Part shown: positions 1 to 11,044 of the stretch, piece by piece | Layout of the letters: each line of letters starts with the position of its first letter | How positions within the stretch are numbered: the stretch's first letter is position 1 | NCBI RefSeq assembly: GCF_900009145.1 | Contig: NZ_LN889764.1 | Coordinates: 1-64,000, forward strand | DNA: 64,000 bases | Direction: 5' to 3' | Source of the DNA: Planktothrix tepida PCC 9214 | GTDB taxonomy: Bacteria > Cyanobacteriota > Cyanobacteriia > Cyanobacteriales > Microcoleaceae | Program-made: the position numbers and the translations under genes | Notes under the pieces: generated by a model | What the model saw: only the letters and a program-made list of their open reading frames with translations | Database searches by the model: none | What the model was told of the DNA's origin: nothing

Positions 1-21
1 CTAATTGAGAAATAGTTTACA

Positions 22-642
22 GTGGATCAAGGTTTCCAGGGTTTAGTTGTGCAAGTTATTTATTTTTCATTCCTAAGCCAATTCAATCACCAAAGCTGTA
101 TTATTTTAAATAGTTGGGAATTACCGAAGGATTCAATTGAATTAATGAGCAATAGTACAGCTATACATTATTTATTCTTGTCTGGTTTAGGAGATTCTGC
201 CAGGGATTTGTTAAAATTTCAAGGATTATTGGATATTAAAAATTGGAATACTTTAATTGATTATTATGGAGGAAATCCTTACTTTTTAAATAGTATTTCT
301 ACAGTTATTAAAAATTTATTTGGCGGTAAAATTTCTGAATTTTTACGCTATGAAACTTTATTTCCAGGAGAAGATATAACGGAAAGTCTAACTCAACAGT
401 TTAATCGATTATCGGAATTAGAGCAAAAAATTATTATTCATTTAGGACAAAACCCTAACGAAATTATGCTATCGGAGTTTCAATCTAATCTGAAACTATC
501 TGCTTCTGATGTATTAAAAGCCTTAGCATCTTTAGGACAACGGTATTGGATTGAAAGATTAGAATTAGAAAATCAAATCTATTTTACCCTTCAACCGATG
601 CTGAAACATTATATTCAAGCTATGCAGAAACCAGGTTTCTAA
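22..642 (+). pseudogene. Remnant of an NB-ARC-type (STAND) ATPase, truncated at both ends
   Basis: The 206-residue frame resembles the C-terminal half of the nucleotide-binding region plus winged-helix part of cyanobacterial NB-ARC/WD40 STAND proteins. Visible landmarks are FNHQSCIILNSWELPKD, a YYGGNPYFLNSI stretch (usual GNPLALKI motif), FNRLSELEQKI and FTLQPMLKHYIQ. The P-loop half is missing, and an in-frame stop (13-15) lies just upstream of the GTG at 22, so the 5' part is absent or in another frame. At the 3' end the frame runs into a palindromic repeat that supplies the last residues (KPGF) and the stop, where full-length homologues continue. I infer a decayed gene. The window edge prevents checking the upstream half. 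Confidence 0.55.
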
Positions 643-689
643 AAAAATCTTGATTCTATGCCAAAGTTGTTGTCAGAAACCCGGTTTCT
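626..689. repeat. Paired 15-bp palindromes of the AAACC(C/A)GGTTT type
   Basis: AGAAACCAGGTTTCT at 626-640 and AGAAACCCGGTTTCT at 675-689 are each self-complementary around the central base and are separated by 34 bases. The same paired architecture with a similar spacer recurs at 50750-50910. This is an interspersed repeat; the first palindrome forms the end of the upstream gene remnant. Confidence 0.7.
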
Positions 690-755
690 AGGTAAAAAAA
701 TAAGGTGAGTTACAACTTGCGTAAACCCACCTTAAAATTAAACGTAAATGAGAGC

Positions 756-1706
756 TTAACCCTTCAATGCTTCTGCACCACCCACCACTTCCAGCAATTC
801 CTGGGTAATGGAGGCTTGACGAGCTTTGTTGTAGGATAACGTCAGGGATTTAATTAACTCTCCAGCGTTTTCACTGGCGTTACTCATGGCGGTCATCCGA
901 GCAGCTAACTCACTGGCGATGGATTCTTGCCAAGCGCGTAACAATTGGTTTGTTAAAAACAAAGGTAATAACGCATCCAAAATTTGGGCAGGATCTTGTT
1001 CAAAAATCATATCTCTCGGTAAATCCGCGAGATTATTTTTGACTTTCTCCCGTGTCACTTCAAATTGACCATTTTTTGTGGTCAAACGGAAGATTTCATC
1101 ATCAGTTGGTTCTAATCCTTGAGGATCAAGCGGTAACAGAGTTTGAATTACTGGACGAGAAGCAATTAACGAAACAAATTTCGTATAAATTAACTCAATC
1201 CGATCCAATTCCCCAGATAAAAATAAAGCCAAAAGATTTTCCGCCGAATCCCGTACTCGGTCTATAGTGGGATTTTTTTCAGGGTTTTCCACCGTTGCGC
1301 GGATATCAACATCCCGTCTTTGGAAATATTGAATGGCTTTGCGTCCGACTAATAAATAGGTGCATTCAACGCCTTCAGCTTCCAACTCTTTTGCACGAGT
1401 TTCTGCCCGTTTGATCACGCTACTATTATAGGTTCCACATAAGCCACGATTACCCGAAATTACCAGTAATCCGACTTTTTTAACTTCCCGTTGTTTGAGG
1501 AGGGGCAAATCTGCTTCTTCAAATTTTAAACGGGATTGTAACCCATAAAGAATTCCGGCTAACCGATCAGCAAAGGGGCGAGAAGCTAAGACTTGTTCCT
1601 GGGCGCGACGCACTTTTGCAGAAGCCACCAGACGCATCGCTTCTGTAATTTTCTTGGTATTTTTAACCGAATCAATGCGATCGCGGATCGCTTTTAAATT
1701 TGACAT
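756..1706 (-). CDS. atpG: ATP synthase F1 subunit gamma
   Basis: Central rotor stalk of the F1 ATP synthase, coupling proton flow through the c-ring to catalysis in alpha3beta3 on the thylakoid membrane. The 316 residues start with [20 protein letters not shown] and end in a helix containing [10 protein letters not shown] and [10 protein letters not shown], the conserved N- and C-terminal coiled-coil parts. A segment around residues 195-225 matches the cyanobacterial/chloroplast insertion, but it lacks the cysteine pair that makes the chloroplast subunit redox-controlled, as is usual in cyanobacteria. It is the last gene of the atp run and lies 120 bases after atpA. In cyanobacterial naming it is also called atpC. 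No beta or epsilon gene follows, consistent with their separate location in cyanobacteria. Confidence 0.97.
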   Translation of the reverse strand: MSNLKAIRDRIDSVKNTKKITEAMRLVASAKVRRAQEQVLASRPFADRLAGILYGLQSRLKFEEADLPLLKQREVKKVGLLVISGNRGLCGTYNSSVIKRAETRAKELEAEGVECTYLLVGRKAIQYFQRRDVDIRATVENPEKNPTIDRVRDSAENLLALFLSGELDRIELIYTKFVSLIASRPVIQTLLPLDPQGLEPTDDEIFRLTTKNGQFEVTREKVKNNLADLPRDMIFEQDPAQILDALLPLFLTNQLLRAWQESIASELAARMTAMSNASENAGELIKSLTLSYNKARQASITQELLEVVGGAEALKG

Positions 1707-1739
1707 AGTTTTGTCAGATTTGCAGTATTAAGTCAGTAG

Positions 1740-1759
1740 AGACGCGCTATGGCGCGTCT
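1740..1759. repeat. REP-like palindrome between atpA and the gamma gene
   Basis: AGACGCGC and GCGCGTCT form a perfect 8-bp stem with a 4-base loop. A longer, perfect version of the same element is found at 40156-40179 inside a coding region. Next to it (1805-1825) is a short CGACACC tandem repeat. The element could form an RNA hairpin in the atp transcript. Confidence 0.7.
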
Positions 1760-1826
1760 GTACAGGAGTCAGGCGTTTTAGGGGTCAGTTAACAGTTAAC
1801 CGACGACACCCGACACCCGACACCCA

Positions 1827-3359
<1,533 letters not shown>

Positions 3360-3413
3360 TTAGGGGTTATGAGTTAAAACAGATCCCATCTTTATCATGA
3401 CGGGTCATAACGA

Positions 3414-3965
3414 TTATTGGGCCAATTTCATGCCAATGCGACGCAGTTGTCCGCGCAAACTGGCATCCACCACGCGAGATCCAACTTTGATAATCACACC
3501 GCCCAATAAATCCGGGTCAAGGGTGGTGGAAATTTCCACCGAGCGGGCATTGGTCATGGCTTTGACTTTTTCAGTCAAGGTATTTTGTTGAGCTTCGGTT
3601 AACGGATGGGCGGAGGTGATTTCTGCCAATACCGTTTGATTGAGTTTCCGCAGTAATACTAGATACTGTTGACCAATTCCCTGTAAGAATAAAATCCGTC
3701 CCCGATCCACTAACAGCATCAAGAAATTCCGTAATAAGGGATTAACTTGATCTCCTGTAATGCGTTGCAGAACGGCTTTTTTATCCTGGGGTTTAATCAC
3801 AGGATTGTCTAAAAAGTTTTTTAATTCTGCGGAATTTTCCAGTAATTCGAGTAATGAGCGGATCTCATTGCCGAATTCTTCGGTTAAATTTCTCGATTGA
3901 GCCAAGGACATTAACGCCGAGGCGTAAGGCTCAACAATTTCTCCTGCGATCGCACTCATATTCAA
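3414..3965 (-). CDS. atpH: ATP synthase F1 subunit delta
   Basis: Peripheral-stalk subunit linking the top of F1 to the b/b' stalk. It has 183 residues. The N-terminal helical domain begins EIVEPYASALMSLAQ, and the C-terminal part contains DPDLLGGVIIKVGSRVVDAS, the family signature. The first codon overlaps the stop of atpF by four bases (3962-3965), which indicates translational coupling. A second ATG two codons in (MSAIAGEI) is an equally plausible start. Some cyanobacterial annotations call this gene atpD. Confidence 0.96.
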   Translation of the reverse strand: MNMSAIAGEIVEPYASALMSLAQSRNLTEEFGNEIRSLLELLENSAELKNFLDNPVIKPQDKKAVLQRITGDQVNPLLRNFLMLLVDRGRILFLQGIGQQYLVLLRKLNQTVLAEITSAHPLTEAQQNTLTEKVKAMTNARSVEISTTLDPDLLGGVIIKVGSRVVDASLRGQLRRIGMKLAQ

Positions 3966-4489
3966 CCTCCCAGCAGCGTTAGACTCCGATCAATTAACCG
4001 TTCCTGAACAGTGTCGTCAAGCTGTTGTTTGAGTTGAGCTTCTGCCCGTTCAATGGCTTGAGTGGCAATCAGAGAACGCAGTTGAGAAATCACTCGTTCG
4101 CGATCTGAATCTAACTCAGCGCTTGCGTTTGCTTTCATGCGTTCTACCTCTTCGGCAGCTTTAGCTAGAATTGATTCTCTAACGGTTTTTGCCCGTTCTT
4201 CGGCTTCAGCTAAAATTCGTTGCGCGTCCGTTTGGGCGGCGGTTAATTTTTGCTGTTGTTCTGCTAGAGATGCTTCTGCTTGTTTTTGACGCTGTTCAGC
4301 TTCTTGAATCGCTTCTTCAATGGTGGAGCGTCTTTCATTTAGGATTTTTCCTAAAAAGCCTCGCCCAAAGTAAACCAGCACACCAATCAGAATGGCTAGG
4401 TTAATTAGGTTCGTCTCAAAAATATTGGTATTGAGACCGAATCCAGCTTCAGAGCTAGCTTCTGTGGCTAGTAATAAAACAGTCTCCAT
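3962..4489 (-). CDS. atpF: ATP synthase F0 subunit b
   Basis: Peripheral stalk subunit with 175 residues. One membrane helix lies near residues 27-48 (NLINLAILIGVLVYFGRGFL), followed by a long charged coiled coil rich in Glu, Lys, Gln and Ala. It differs from the b' gene upstream in having a longer N-terminal leader before the membrane segment, as expected for the b copy of the photosynthetic b/b' heterodimer. It overlaps the delta start by four bases and lies 143 bases after the b' gene. Confidence 0.95.
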   Translation of the reverse strand: METVLLLATEASSEAGFGLNTNIFETNLINLAILIGVLVYFGRGFLGKILNERRSTIEEAIQEAEQRQKQAEASLAEQQQKLTAAQTDAQRILAEAEERAKTVRESILAKAAEEVERMKANASAELDSDRERVISQLRSLIATQAIERAEAQLKQQLDDTVQERLIDRSLTLLGG

Positions 4490-4632
4490 GATGTTCTTCT
4501 CATAAATGCGCGGCTTAAGGTTTAACTCCCTATAGGGGGCGTTATCATCTAGCCTGGGCTGTCTTCAATCCGAATTTTCCGCAGTTTCACAAGCTGAAAA
4601 CAATCTTGTGATCAGCTTTAACGCATCCAAGA

Positions 4633-5115
4633 TTATCTAACGAACTCAGCCCCTAATAATTTTTCTAAAATTTGGCGACTGAGAGGTTCAACTTGTTGCT
4701 CTAAAGCTTGCAGGGCTTGTTGTTTTTCCTGCTCAATTTCTTGAGCCGCTTTGTCTCTCAATTTTTGCGCTTCTTGTAATGCTTCTGCGACTTTTCCAGT
4801 AGCAATTTTCTGGGCTTCCGCTTGAGCATTTACAATCGTCGCTTGAGCTTTTTTGCGAGTTTCTGCTAACTCTAATTCGTATTGTTTGGCTAATTTTTCG
4901 GCTTTAGCCAGACGTTCTTTGGCGTTGACTTCGCGCTCGCGGATATAATCCGCCCGTTCATCAATTGCCTTTCCTAATGGTTTGTAGAAAACCTGGTTTA
5001 AAATTACTGCCAGAATTACGAACTGCACTGCCATTAAGGGCAAGGTGGCATCAAGATCAAACAGTCCTCCTTCTTTAGCAGCCTCTTCAACCGCAAATAA
5101 AATTGTCCAGTGCAT
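4633..5115 (-). CDS. atpF2: ATP synthase F0 subunit b'
   Basis: Second peripheral stalk subunit, found as a separate b' form in photosynthetic bacteria. It has 160 residues: a membrane helix at about residues 26-45 ([20 protein letters not shown]), then [17 protein letters not shown] and a long coiled coil. The short N-terminus and the [11 protein letters not shown] motif are typical of b' rather than b. It is called atpG in some cyanobacterial annotations. It sits between the c and b genes in the conserved order. Confidence 0.94.
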   Translation of the reverse strand: MHWTILFAVEEAAKEGGLFDLDATLPLMAVQFVILAVILNQVFYKPLGKAIDERADYIREREVNAKERLAKAEKLAKQYELELAETRKKAQATIVNAQAEAQKIATGKVAEALQEAQKLRDKAAQEIEQEKQQALQALEQQVEPLSRQILEKLLGAEFVR

Positions 5116-5212
5116 TATTGTCCCTTGAAGAGTTGAATTGAAGATGGATTTTAGACCCAGAGTTTCAGATCACCTGAAACCTCAAATCTAAAATCCATGT
5201 TTGGATTACTGT

Positions 5213-5500
<288 letters not shown>

Positions 5501-5726
5501 TCAATTAGACAAAATGTGAAATCAATCCCTATCAGCATTTATAAAACTAGGAGATTTGAAGAAAACAAATTTCTTCTTTGTCCCGTTACAAATGCCAGAT
5601 TCGTTTAATGGATTGGAGTCCCCAAAACGTTATTTTACCAATAAAGGGGATCAAGTTTAACCCAACAGAACATTTTGAAAAAATCAAGGTCTAAGAAAAG
5701 AAATCTTAAAGGGTTTGTTGCTTTTC

Positions 5727-6485
5727 TTAGTCGTGATGTTCTGCACCATGTCCTTCTAGGGCTTCACCAATATAGTTCGCTGCCAGCGTCGCAAAAATTA
5801 GCGCTTGAATGGCACTCAAGAATAAACCTAAAACCATCAGGGGCAGAGGAATAAACAGAGGCACCAGGAATACCAACACGGCAACCACCAGTTCATCCGC
5901 CAAAATGTTACCAAACAAACGGAAACTCAGTGAGAGGGGTTTGGTAAAATCTTCAATCACCCGAAATATAGCGAGAAACGCCAGGGGTTGAGCGTAATCA
6001 GCAAAATAACCGACAAAGCCTTTTTTACTGATTCCGGCGTAGAAATACGCTAAAGACGTTAACAGGGCTAAAGCCACTGTGGTATTGATATCGCTGGTGG
6101 GGGCTGCTAATTCTCCTGAAGGCAGTTCGATCAGCTTCCAAGGAATTAAGGCACCTGACCAGTTAGAGGCAAAGATGAATAAGAACAGTGTTCCAATGAA
6201 GGGAACCCAAGGACGATATTCTTTTTCCCCGATTTGGTCTTTAGCAAGGTTGCGAATGAATTCTAGGGCGTACTCCATAAAATTCTGCATCCCATTGGGA
6301 ATTCGCTGCACGTTGCTGCTGGCTAACACTGAGACAAGAATCAGCAAACCGATTACAAACCACGAAGTCAGAAAAATCTGACCATGCAATTTTAAACCGC
6401 CGACTTCCCAATAGAGGTGCTGGCCAACTTCCAAACTAGCAAGGGGAAGAGGATTGAAGATGTTTAAAACAGTCAGCATTTCCAT
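5727..6485 (-). CDS. atpB: ATP synthase F0 subunit a
   Basis: Stator subunit that forms the two proton half-channels against the c-ring. It has 252 residues and about five or six hydrophobic helices. The fourth-helix signature [17 protein letters not shown] (near residues 184-200) contains the essential arginine, and a C-terminal helix ends in the histidine-rich tail GHGAEHHD. It follows atpI after 54 bases. Also named atpI in some cyanobacterial schemes. Confidence 0.97.
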   Translation of the reverse strand: MEMLTVLNIFNPLPLASLEVGQHLYWEVGGLKLHGQIFLTSWFVIGLLILVSVLASSNVQRIPNGMQNFMEYALEFIRNLAKDQIGEKEYRPWVPFIGTLFLFIFASNWSGALIPWKLIELPSGELAAPTSDINTTVALALLTSLAYFYAGISKKGFVGYFADYAQPLAFLAIFRVIEDFTKPLSLSFRLFGNILADELVVAVLVFLVPLFIPLPLMVLGLFLSAIQALIFATLAANYIGEALEGHGAEHHD

Positions 6486-6539
6486 TCAAGAGGCTTCCTC
6501 TACAGATTGAGGACTGGAGGATTCCGAAAACCACGTGAC

Positions 6540-6956
6540 CTACTTTGGCTTCAAGGTGAACGTTGTCATGAGGACATAGGACAGGAGGGCGACTTTGTAG
6601 GTGAGAAATCCTAAGAAAATCGGTAAAATCTGGAGTTGATGCCATCGAGTGGCTAAAATCATAAAACCCGCTAGGATTAAAATCCGATTTTGGCCTAGTT
6701 TTTTCTTCTCTCTACCCAGTTTTTCCACATCCTGGCCGAGCATTCGCAAGTAGACTATGCCCACGCTCGCCCCGATTAAATAGTTGCAAGCAACTTCCAG
6801 GGAATAAAAACAGCAAACCGTAACAAAAATTACCCCCGTCGCGGCGAGTGTCATCAGCAGTAACTGACGTTGCAACTGATAATACTCCAGCATAGAAGGG
6901 TCGGGTTCTACAGAAAGCTTAGACCCGGATTCGACTGTTTCCTCTGCGTTTGTCAT
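6540..6956 (-). CDS. atpI: ATP synthase-associated AtpI-like protein
   Basis: First gene of the atp run. This is a small membrane protein of the Atp1/AtpI family, which in other bacteria helps assemble the c-ring. With the ATG at 6956 it has 138 residues; a GTG at 6995 would add 13 more. Hydrophobic segments lie at about residues 32-52, 58-76 and 92-135, with a charged loop QDVEKLGREKKKLG between them. The family is poorly conserved, so the assignment leans on position and topology. Confidence 0.85.
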   Translation of the reverse strand: MTNAEETVESGSKLSVEPDPSMLEYYQLQRQLLLMTLAATGVIFVTVCCFYSLEVACNYLIGASVGIVYLRMLGQDVEKLGREKKKLGQNRILILAGFMILATRWHQLQILPIFLGFLTYKVALLSYVLMTTFTLKPK

Positions 6957-7145
6957 AGTTACTTGGACAAGTTCACCTATTTTGAGTTTAGTCACAACTG
7001 ATTGAGCCGCTCCTAAAAGCGGGCAGTTCTAACTTTCCCCAAGTTCACGCACAGGCGCATAACACGCTCTGTAAGCCACAATGAATCATATCATGTTGTG
7101 GTAACAGAACTTAAAATAAATTTAATCACAGGAATTAATCAACAA

Positions 7146-7175
7146 GTAGGGTGCGTAAGCTCCGCGCACACACCC
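7146..7175. repeat. Interspersed GTAGGGTGCGTAA...GCGCAC element, copy 1
   Basis: A roughly 30-base unit beginning TAGGGTGCGTAA and continuing CCGCGCACACACC lies just past the proS stop. A near-identical copy follows the purK stop (52137-52166), and a reverse-orientation relative lies at 52784-52814. This is a small stem-loop repeat, always found next to gene ends here. Confidence 0.65.
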
Positions 7176-7184
7176 ATAACAAAC

Positions 7185-8999
7185 TTAATCCCCCAATGCA
7201 ACTTGAATCTTCTGTTTAAGGGTAGTCACAACATCCTCAATGGCGATTTCTTGGGAGTTGTGAGTGGCTCGTTCTACCCATTCCACCTTACCGGATTTAA
7301 TCGAACGTCCAGTGACAATGCGATAGGGGATGCCAATCAGATCTGCATCTTTGAATTTTACCCCGGCTCGTTCATCTCGATCATCTAATAATGTTTCAAT
7401 TCCCGCTTGGTTTAATTCGGTATACAATTTTTCCGCTATTTCCACCTGTTGACCATCGGTAATATTGGGAATCACAATAATGGCTTGATACGGTGCGATC
7501 GCTACAGGCCAAATGATGCCATCTTTATCATAGGATTGTTCAACGGCCGATTGCGCTAACCGAGACACCCCAACTCCATAACATCCCATCACTAAGGGTA
7601 ATTCTTCCCCCTGTTCATTGGTGAAAGTTGCCCCCATTGCTTGAGAATATTTAATCCCCAGTTGAAAAATATGACCGACTTCAATTCCTCTGGCACTGTG
7701 TAAAATTTGGTTCGGATCATGAACGGCGCGATCGCCTTTTTGAGCTTTTCTAATATCAACAATACGTTGAGATAAGGTAAATTCTTGACCCCAATTTGCC
7801 CCAACAACATGATATCCTGATTCATCCGCTCCGGTGACAAAATTCTTTAATTCAACGGCGGTTTGATCAACCATTCGCACAAATTTAGAGTAAACCCCTT
7901 CCTTCGTTTGAGAGCTAATATAATTATCTTCTAAATTCGGAGACATATAACCTAACGGTAACGTTTTTGCTGCCCATTTTTGTTGCGCTTCTTCATCAGG
8001 AACCGTTAACGATAATATGGTTTTTGCCCCAAATTCAGACGCTAATTTTGTTAATTCATTTTGCAATTTAACATCATTAACCTCCTGATCTCCCCGAATA
8101 CTGACTAAAATTAAAATTGTTGTGCCATTATCATAAACGACTTGATACAGAACATTTTTAACAATTTGGGTCGGGGAACATTTCAAGAAATTGGCTAAGG
8201 TTTCAATGGTGTTTGTATTCGGGGTTTCTAACTTTTGATATTCAGTAAAATTAGAGGGTTCAGCATCAACCGGAAGGGACACAGCTTTTTCAGTGTTAGC
8301 CGCATATTTGCCATCTTCAGTATAGAGAACTTCATCTTCTCCCGCTTCTGCTAAGACCATAAATTCTTGGGAACCTGACCCCCCAATGGCTCCAGAATCA
8401 GCTTCTACAGCCCGATATTGTAACCCACAACGACGCAACATATTGCGATAGGCTTGATCCATATCTCGATAGGTTTTCTTTAAACTTTCCTCATCGCTAT
8501 GGAAAGAATAGCCATCTTTCATAATAAATTCTCGTCCTCGCATTAACCCAAACCGAGGGCGAATTTCATCTCTAAATTTGGTTTGAATTTGATATAAATG
8601 TAAGGGTAGTTGTTGATGGGAACGGATCATATCTTTAGCAATAGTTGTGATCACTTCCTCATGGGTTGGCCCTAAGGCTAATTCCCGTTTGCGACGGTCA
8701 GTGAGGGAAAACATAATTCCCTCGGCTTTAGTATAAGTATCCCAGCGTCCTGACTCCCGCCAAAGTTCTGAAGGTTGGACTTGGGGAAGCAAACATTCTT
8801 GGGCTCCGGTGGCGTTCATTTCTTCTCGAACAATTTGAGAGACTTTTTGCAAAACGCGCCACATGAAGGGAAGATAAGCATAAATTCCACTTCCGATGCG
8901 TCGGATATATCCAGCACGGACTAATAGTTTATGACTGGGAATTTCTGCTTCTTTGGGATCTTCCCGCAGAGTGACAAATAGCATTTGAGACAGTCGCAT
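7185..8999 (-). CDS. proS: Prolyl-tRNA synthetase
   Basis: Charges tRNA-Pro. The 604-residue length fits the bacterial ProS type with an inserted editing domain. Visible class II features: N-terminal [14 protein letters not shown], motif 2 in the [19 protein letters not shown] region, the editing insertion (about residues 220-390, including [12 protein letters not shown]), motif 3 around [17 protein letters not shown], and a C-terminal anticodon-binding domain ending near [10 protein letters not shown]. It lies upstream of the atp operon on the same strand but about 230 bases away, so it is probably a separate unit. Confidence 0.96.
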   Translation of the reverse strand: MRLSQMLFVTLREDPKEAEIPSHKLLVRAGYIRRIGSGIYAYLPFMWRVLQKVSQIVREEMNATGAQECLLPQVQPSELWRESGRWDTYTKAEGIMFSLTDRRKRELALGPTHEEVITTIAKDMIRSHQQLPLHLYQIQTKFRDEIRPRFGLMRGREFIMKDGYSFHSDEESLKKTYRDMDQAYRNMLRRCGLQYRAVEADSGAIGGSGSQEFMVLAEAGEDEVLYTEDGKYAANTEKAVSLPVDAEPSNFTEYQKLETPNTNTIETLANFLKCSPTQIVKNVLYQVVYDNGTTILILVSIRGDQEVNDVKLQNELTKLASEFGAKTILSLTVPDEEAQQKWAAKTLPLGYMSPNLEDNYISSQTKEGVYSKFVRMVDQTAVELKNFVTGADESGYHVVGANWGQEFTLSQRIVDIRKAQKGDRAVHDPNQILHSARGIEVGHIFQLGIKYSQAMGATFTNEQGEELPLVMGCYGVGVSRLAQSAVEQSYDKDGIIWPVAIAPYQAIIVIPNITDGQQVEIAEKLYTELNQAGIETLLDDRDERAGVKFKDADLIGIPYRIVTGRSIKSGKVEWVERATHNSQEIAIEDVVTTLKQKIQVALGD

Positions 9000-9162
9000 C
9001 GTTTGGTTTCCTAAAATTAAAGACTAATTTATTATTATTGCAGAATTGTGTTCAATTTAACTCTAAAAAATAAAGATCAATCCCCGTAGGGGGCGAGGTT
9101 TCATCGCCTCTCATCTGATTTAAGTTTAAATTGTTATTTTTTTAAGAAGATTTTTGATTAAA

Positions 9163-9383
9163 TTATTTTTTGATTTTACTAGATTCATTGATTTTAGGAG
9201 GAAACACTTGAGATAAATCTAAGGTTAAATCGGGAAAACAAGGTAAAGCTACAGACTCGTTAGGTAAATAAATTGATTTATTACGATAACCAAAGTCTCC
9301 TTGTAATTTTTGATACGGTTCCCGATAACATTCTAAACACAAATATTTTAAATAACAATAGGATTTATATTCATTATAATGCA
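9163..9383 (-). pseudogene. Cysteine-containing ORF remnant without a start codon
   Basis: On the minus strand about 74 codons stay open from 9383 to the stop at 9163-9165. They read HYNEYKSYCYLKYLCLECYR, then PYQKLQGDFGYRNKSIYLPN. The composition looks like real protein (aromatic-rich, a CxxC pair) rather than random AT-rich DNA. There is no ATG or GTG in frame, and just upstream the frame enters a GCGAGCG...CGCTCGC palindrome and then an in-frame stop. I infer a gene whose 5' end was lost when the repeat arrived. The family is not recognised. Confidence 0.35.
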
Positions 9384-9387
9384 GTGC

Positions 9388-9496
9388 GAGCGTCCTCGCT
9401 CGCTAATCCCAATAAAAACTCCCTAAGTCAATACAAACCCCCCTAAGCTGTTACGCATTTAAACTTGATCATCTAGCGAGCCAGGAGGCTCGCAAT
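9388..9496. repeat. Two GCGAGC-type palindromes flanking a short spacer
   Basis: GCGAGCGTCCTCGCTCGC at 9388-9405 and GCGAGCCAGGAGGCTCGC at about 9476-9493 are related inverted repeats about 70 bases apart. They fill the space between the ORF remnant at 9163-9383 and the FAD enzyme gene that ends at 9517. The rest of the 9000-9516 interval shows no other gene. Confidence 0.6.
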
Positions 9497-9516
9497 GAGG
9501 AATTTAAAAATATTAA

Positions 9517-10992
9517 TTAAAAGACTTCCGCACCTTCAAACTGTTTAATATTTTGCAGTTTAGCAGACTCTCCACAGGTGCGAGGGGTGGGTAACATTTT
9601 ACCTGGGTTCGCTAAACCTTTAGGGTTAAAAACTTCTCTCACCCATTGCATTGTTTCTAAATCAATTTCGTTAAACATTTGGGGCATATAGCATTTTTTG
9701 TCCGCACCAATACCATGTTCACCGGATAAGCTTCCGCCTACTTCAACACAGATTTTTAGAATTTCTCCGCCAATTTCTTCAACGGTTTCTAATGCGCCTG
9801 GAACGGAGTTATCATATAAAATTAAAGGATGTAAGTTTCCATCTCCCGCATGAAACACGTTAGCAATGGGATAACCATATTTTTCACTTAACGCTTCAAT
9901 TTCTTTCAAAACATAAGCCATTTTTGTCCGAGGGATAACACCATCTTGGACATAATAATCAGGGCTGACATGACCTGCGGCTGCAAATGCTGCTTTGCGC
10001 CCTTTCCAAATTTTTAATCGATCTTCGGGGTTACTGGCTGTAGTAATATTTCTCGCCCCATTGTTTTTACAAATTTCCGCAACTCGTTGTTTATTCGTAT
10101 CTACTTCCACTTGTAAGCCATCTAATTCAACGAGTAAAATTGATCCGGCATCACGGGGATACAAACCAATTTTTACGACATCTTCAACGGCATTAATACT
10201 GAGATTATCCATAATTTCCATTCCCCCTGGAATCATCCCCGAACTAATAATATCAGAAACCGCAGAACCAGCCGCTTCTAAATTGGTAAAATCCGCTAAT
10301 AAAACACAAATTGATTCCGGTGCTTTCAGAATTCTTAAGGTGATTTCCGTAGCGATACCTAATGTTCCTTCTGAACCGACAAATAATCCTGTTAAATCAT
10401 ATCCCGGCATTTCGGGAATATCGCCCCCAATATCGACAATAGAGCCATCAGGAGTGACAATTTTTAAACCTAGAATATGATTGGTTGTTACTCCATATTT
10501 CAAACAATGAACGCCACCAGAATTTTCGGCAACATTTCCCCCAATAGAACAAATAATTTGGCTAGAAGGATCAGGCGCATAATAAAATCCAGCCCCACTA
10601 ACAGCTTGTGTCACCCAATTATTAATAACGCCGGGTTGTACTACAACTCGTTGATTTTCTAAGTCAATATGCAGGATTTTTCGCATTAAAGCAGTGACAA
10701 TTAACACGCAATCTTCAACAGGTAAAGCACCCCCTGAAAGTCCTGTTCCTGCACCTCTGGCGACCCAAGGAATTGAATTTTTATCGCAAATTTTAATAAC
10801 TTCTGCTATTTCTTCTGTGGTTTTAGGAAGTACCACTAAAGCGGGACGTTGACGATAGCTGGTCAGTCCATCACATTCATAAACCAGTAATTCTTCACGA
10901 CGTTGAATCACCCCTTTTTGACCAACAATGGCTACAAATTCTTGAATTAGAGGTTTCCAGTTTCGGGTTGGTTGTGATTTTTGAGCCAGCAT
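9517..10992 (-). CDS. glcD: FAD-linked oxidase, glycolate oxidase subunit GlcD-like
   Basis: Flavin enzyme of the GlcD/D-lactate dehydrogenase family, oxidising a 2-hydroxy acid such as glycolate or D-lactate. It has 491 residues. The N-terminal PCMH-type FAD-binding domain contains PWVARGAGTGLSGGALP (near 95-111) and IGGNVAENSGGVHCLKYG (near 150-167). The C-terminal half carries NVFHAGDGNLHPLI and SGEHGIGADK, the metal/substrate histidines of the family. Neither GlcE nor GlcF is adjacent, so the exact substrate is not determined by context. In cyanobacteria a GlcD-type dehydrogenase serves photorespiratory glycolate; that role is inferred. Confidence 0.85.
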   Translation of the reverse strand: MLAQKSQPTRNWKPLIQEFVAIVGQKGVIQRREELLVYECDGLTSYRQRPALVVLPKTTEEIAEVIKICDKNSIPWVARGAGTGLSGGALPVEDCVLIVTALMRKILHIDLENQRVVVQPGVINNWVTQAVSGAGFYYAPDPSSQIICSIGGNVAENSGGVHCLKYGVTTNHILGLKIVTPDGSIVDIGGDIPEMPGYDLTGLFVGSEGTLGIATEITLRILKAPESICVLLADFTNLEAAGSAVSDIISSGMIPGGMEIMDNLSINAVEDVVKIGLYPRDAGSILLVELDGLQVEVDTNKQRVAEICKNNGARNITTASNPEDRLKIWKGRKAAFAAAGHVSPDYYVQDGVIPRTKMAYVLKEIEALSEKYGYPIANVFHAGDGNLHPLILYDNSVPGALETVEEIGGEILKICVEVGGSLSGEHGIGADKKCYMPQMFNEIDLETMQWVREVFNPKGLANPGKMLPTPRTCGESAKLQNIKQFEGAEVF

Positions 10993-11044
10993 AGGAATAA
11001 CGATGAGAAGAACTTAGGATTTTTTATATTATATCGCTTTTATC

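Noticed and set aside
9995-10480. 161-codon open frame on the plus strand inside the GlcD-like gene
   Set aside because: It is the complement of a strongly conserved enzyme; the residue pattern (serine- and isoleucine-rich, no domain) is that of a shadow.
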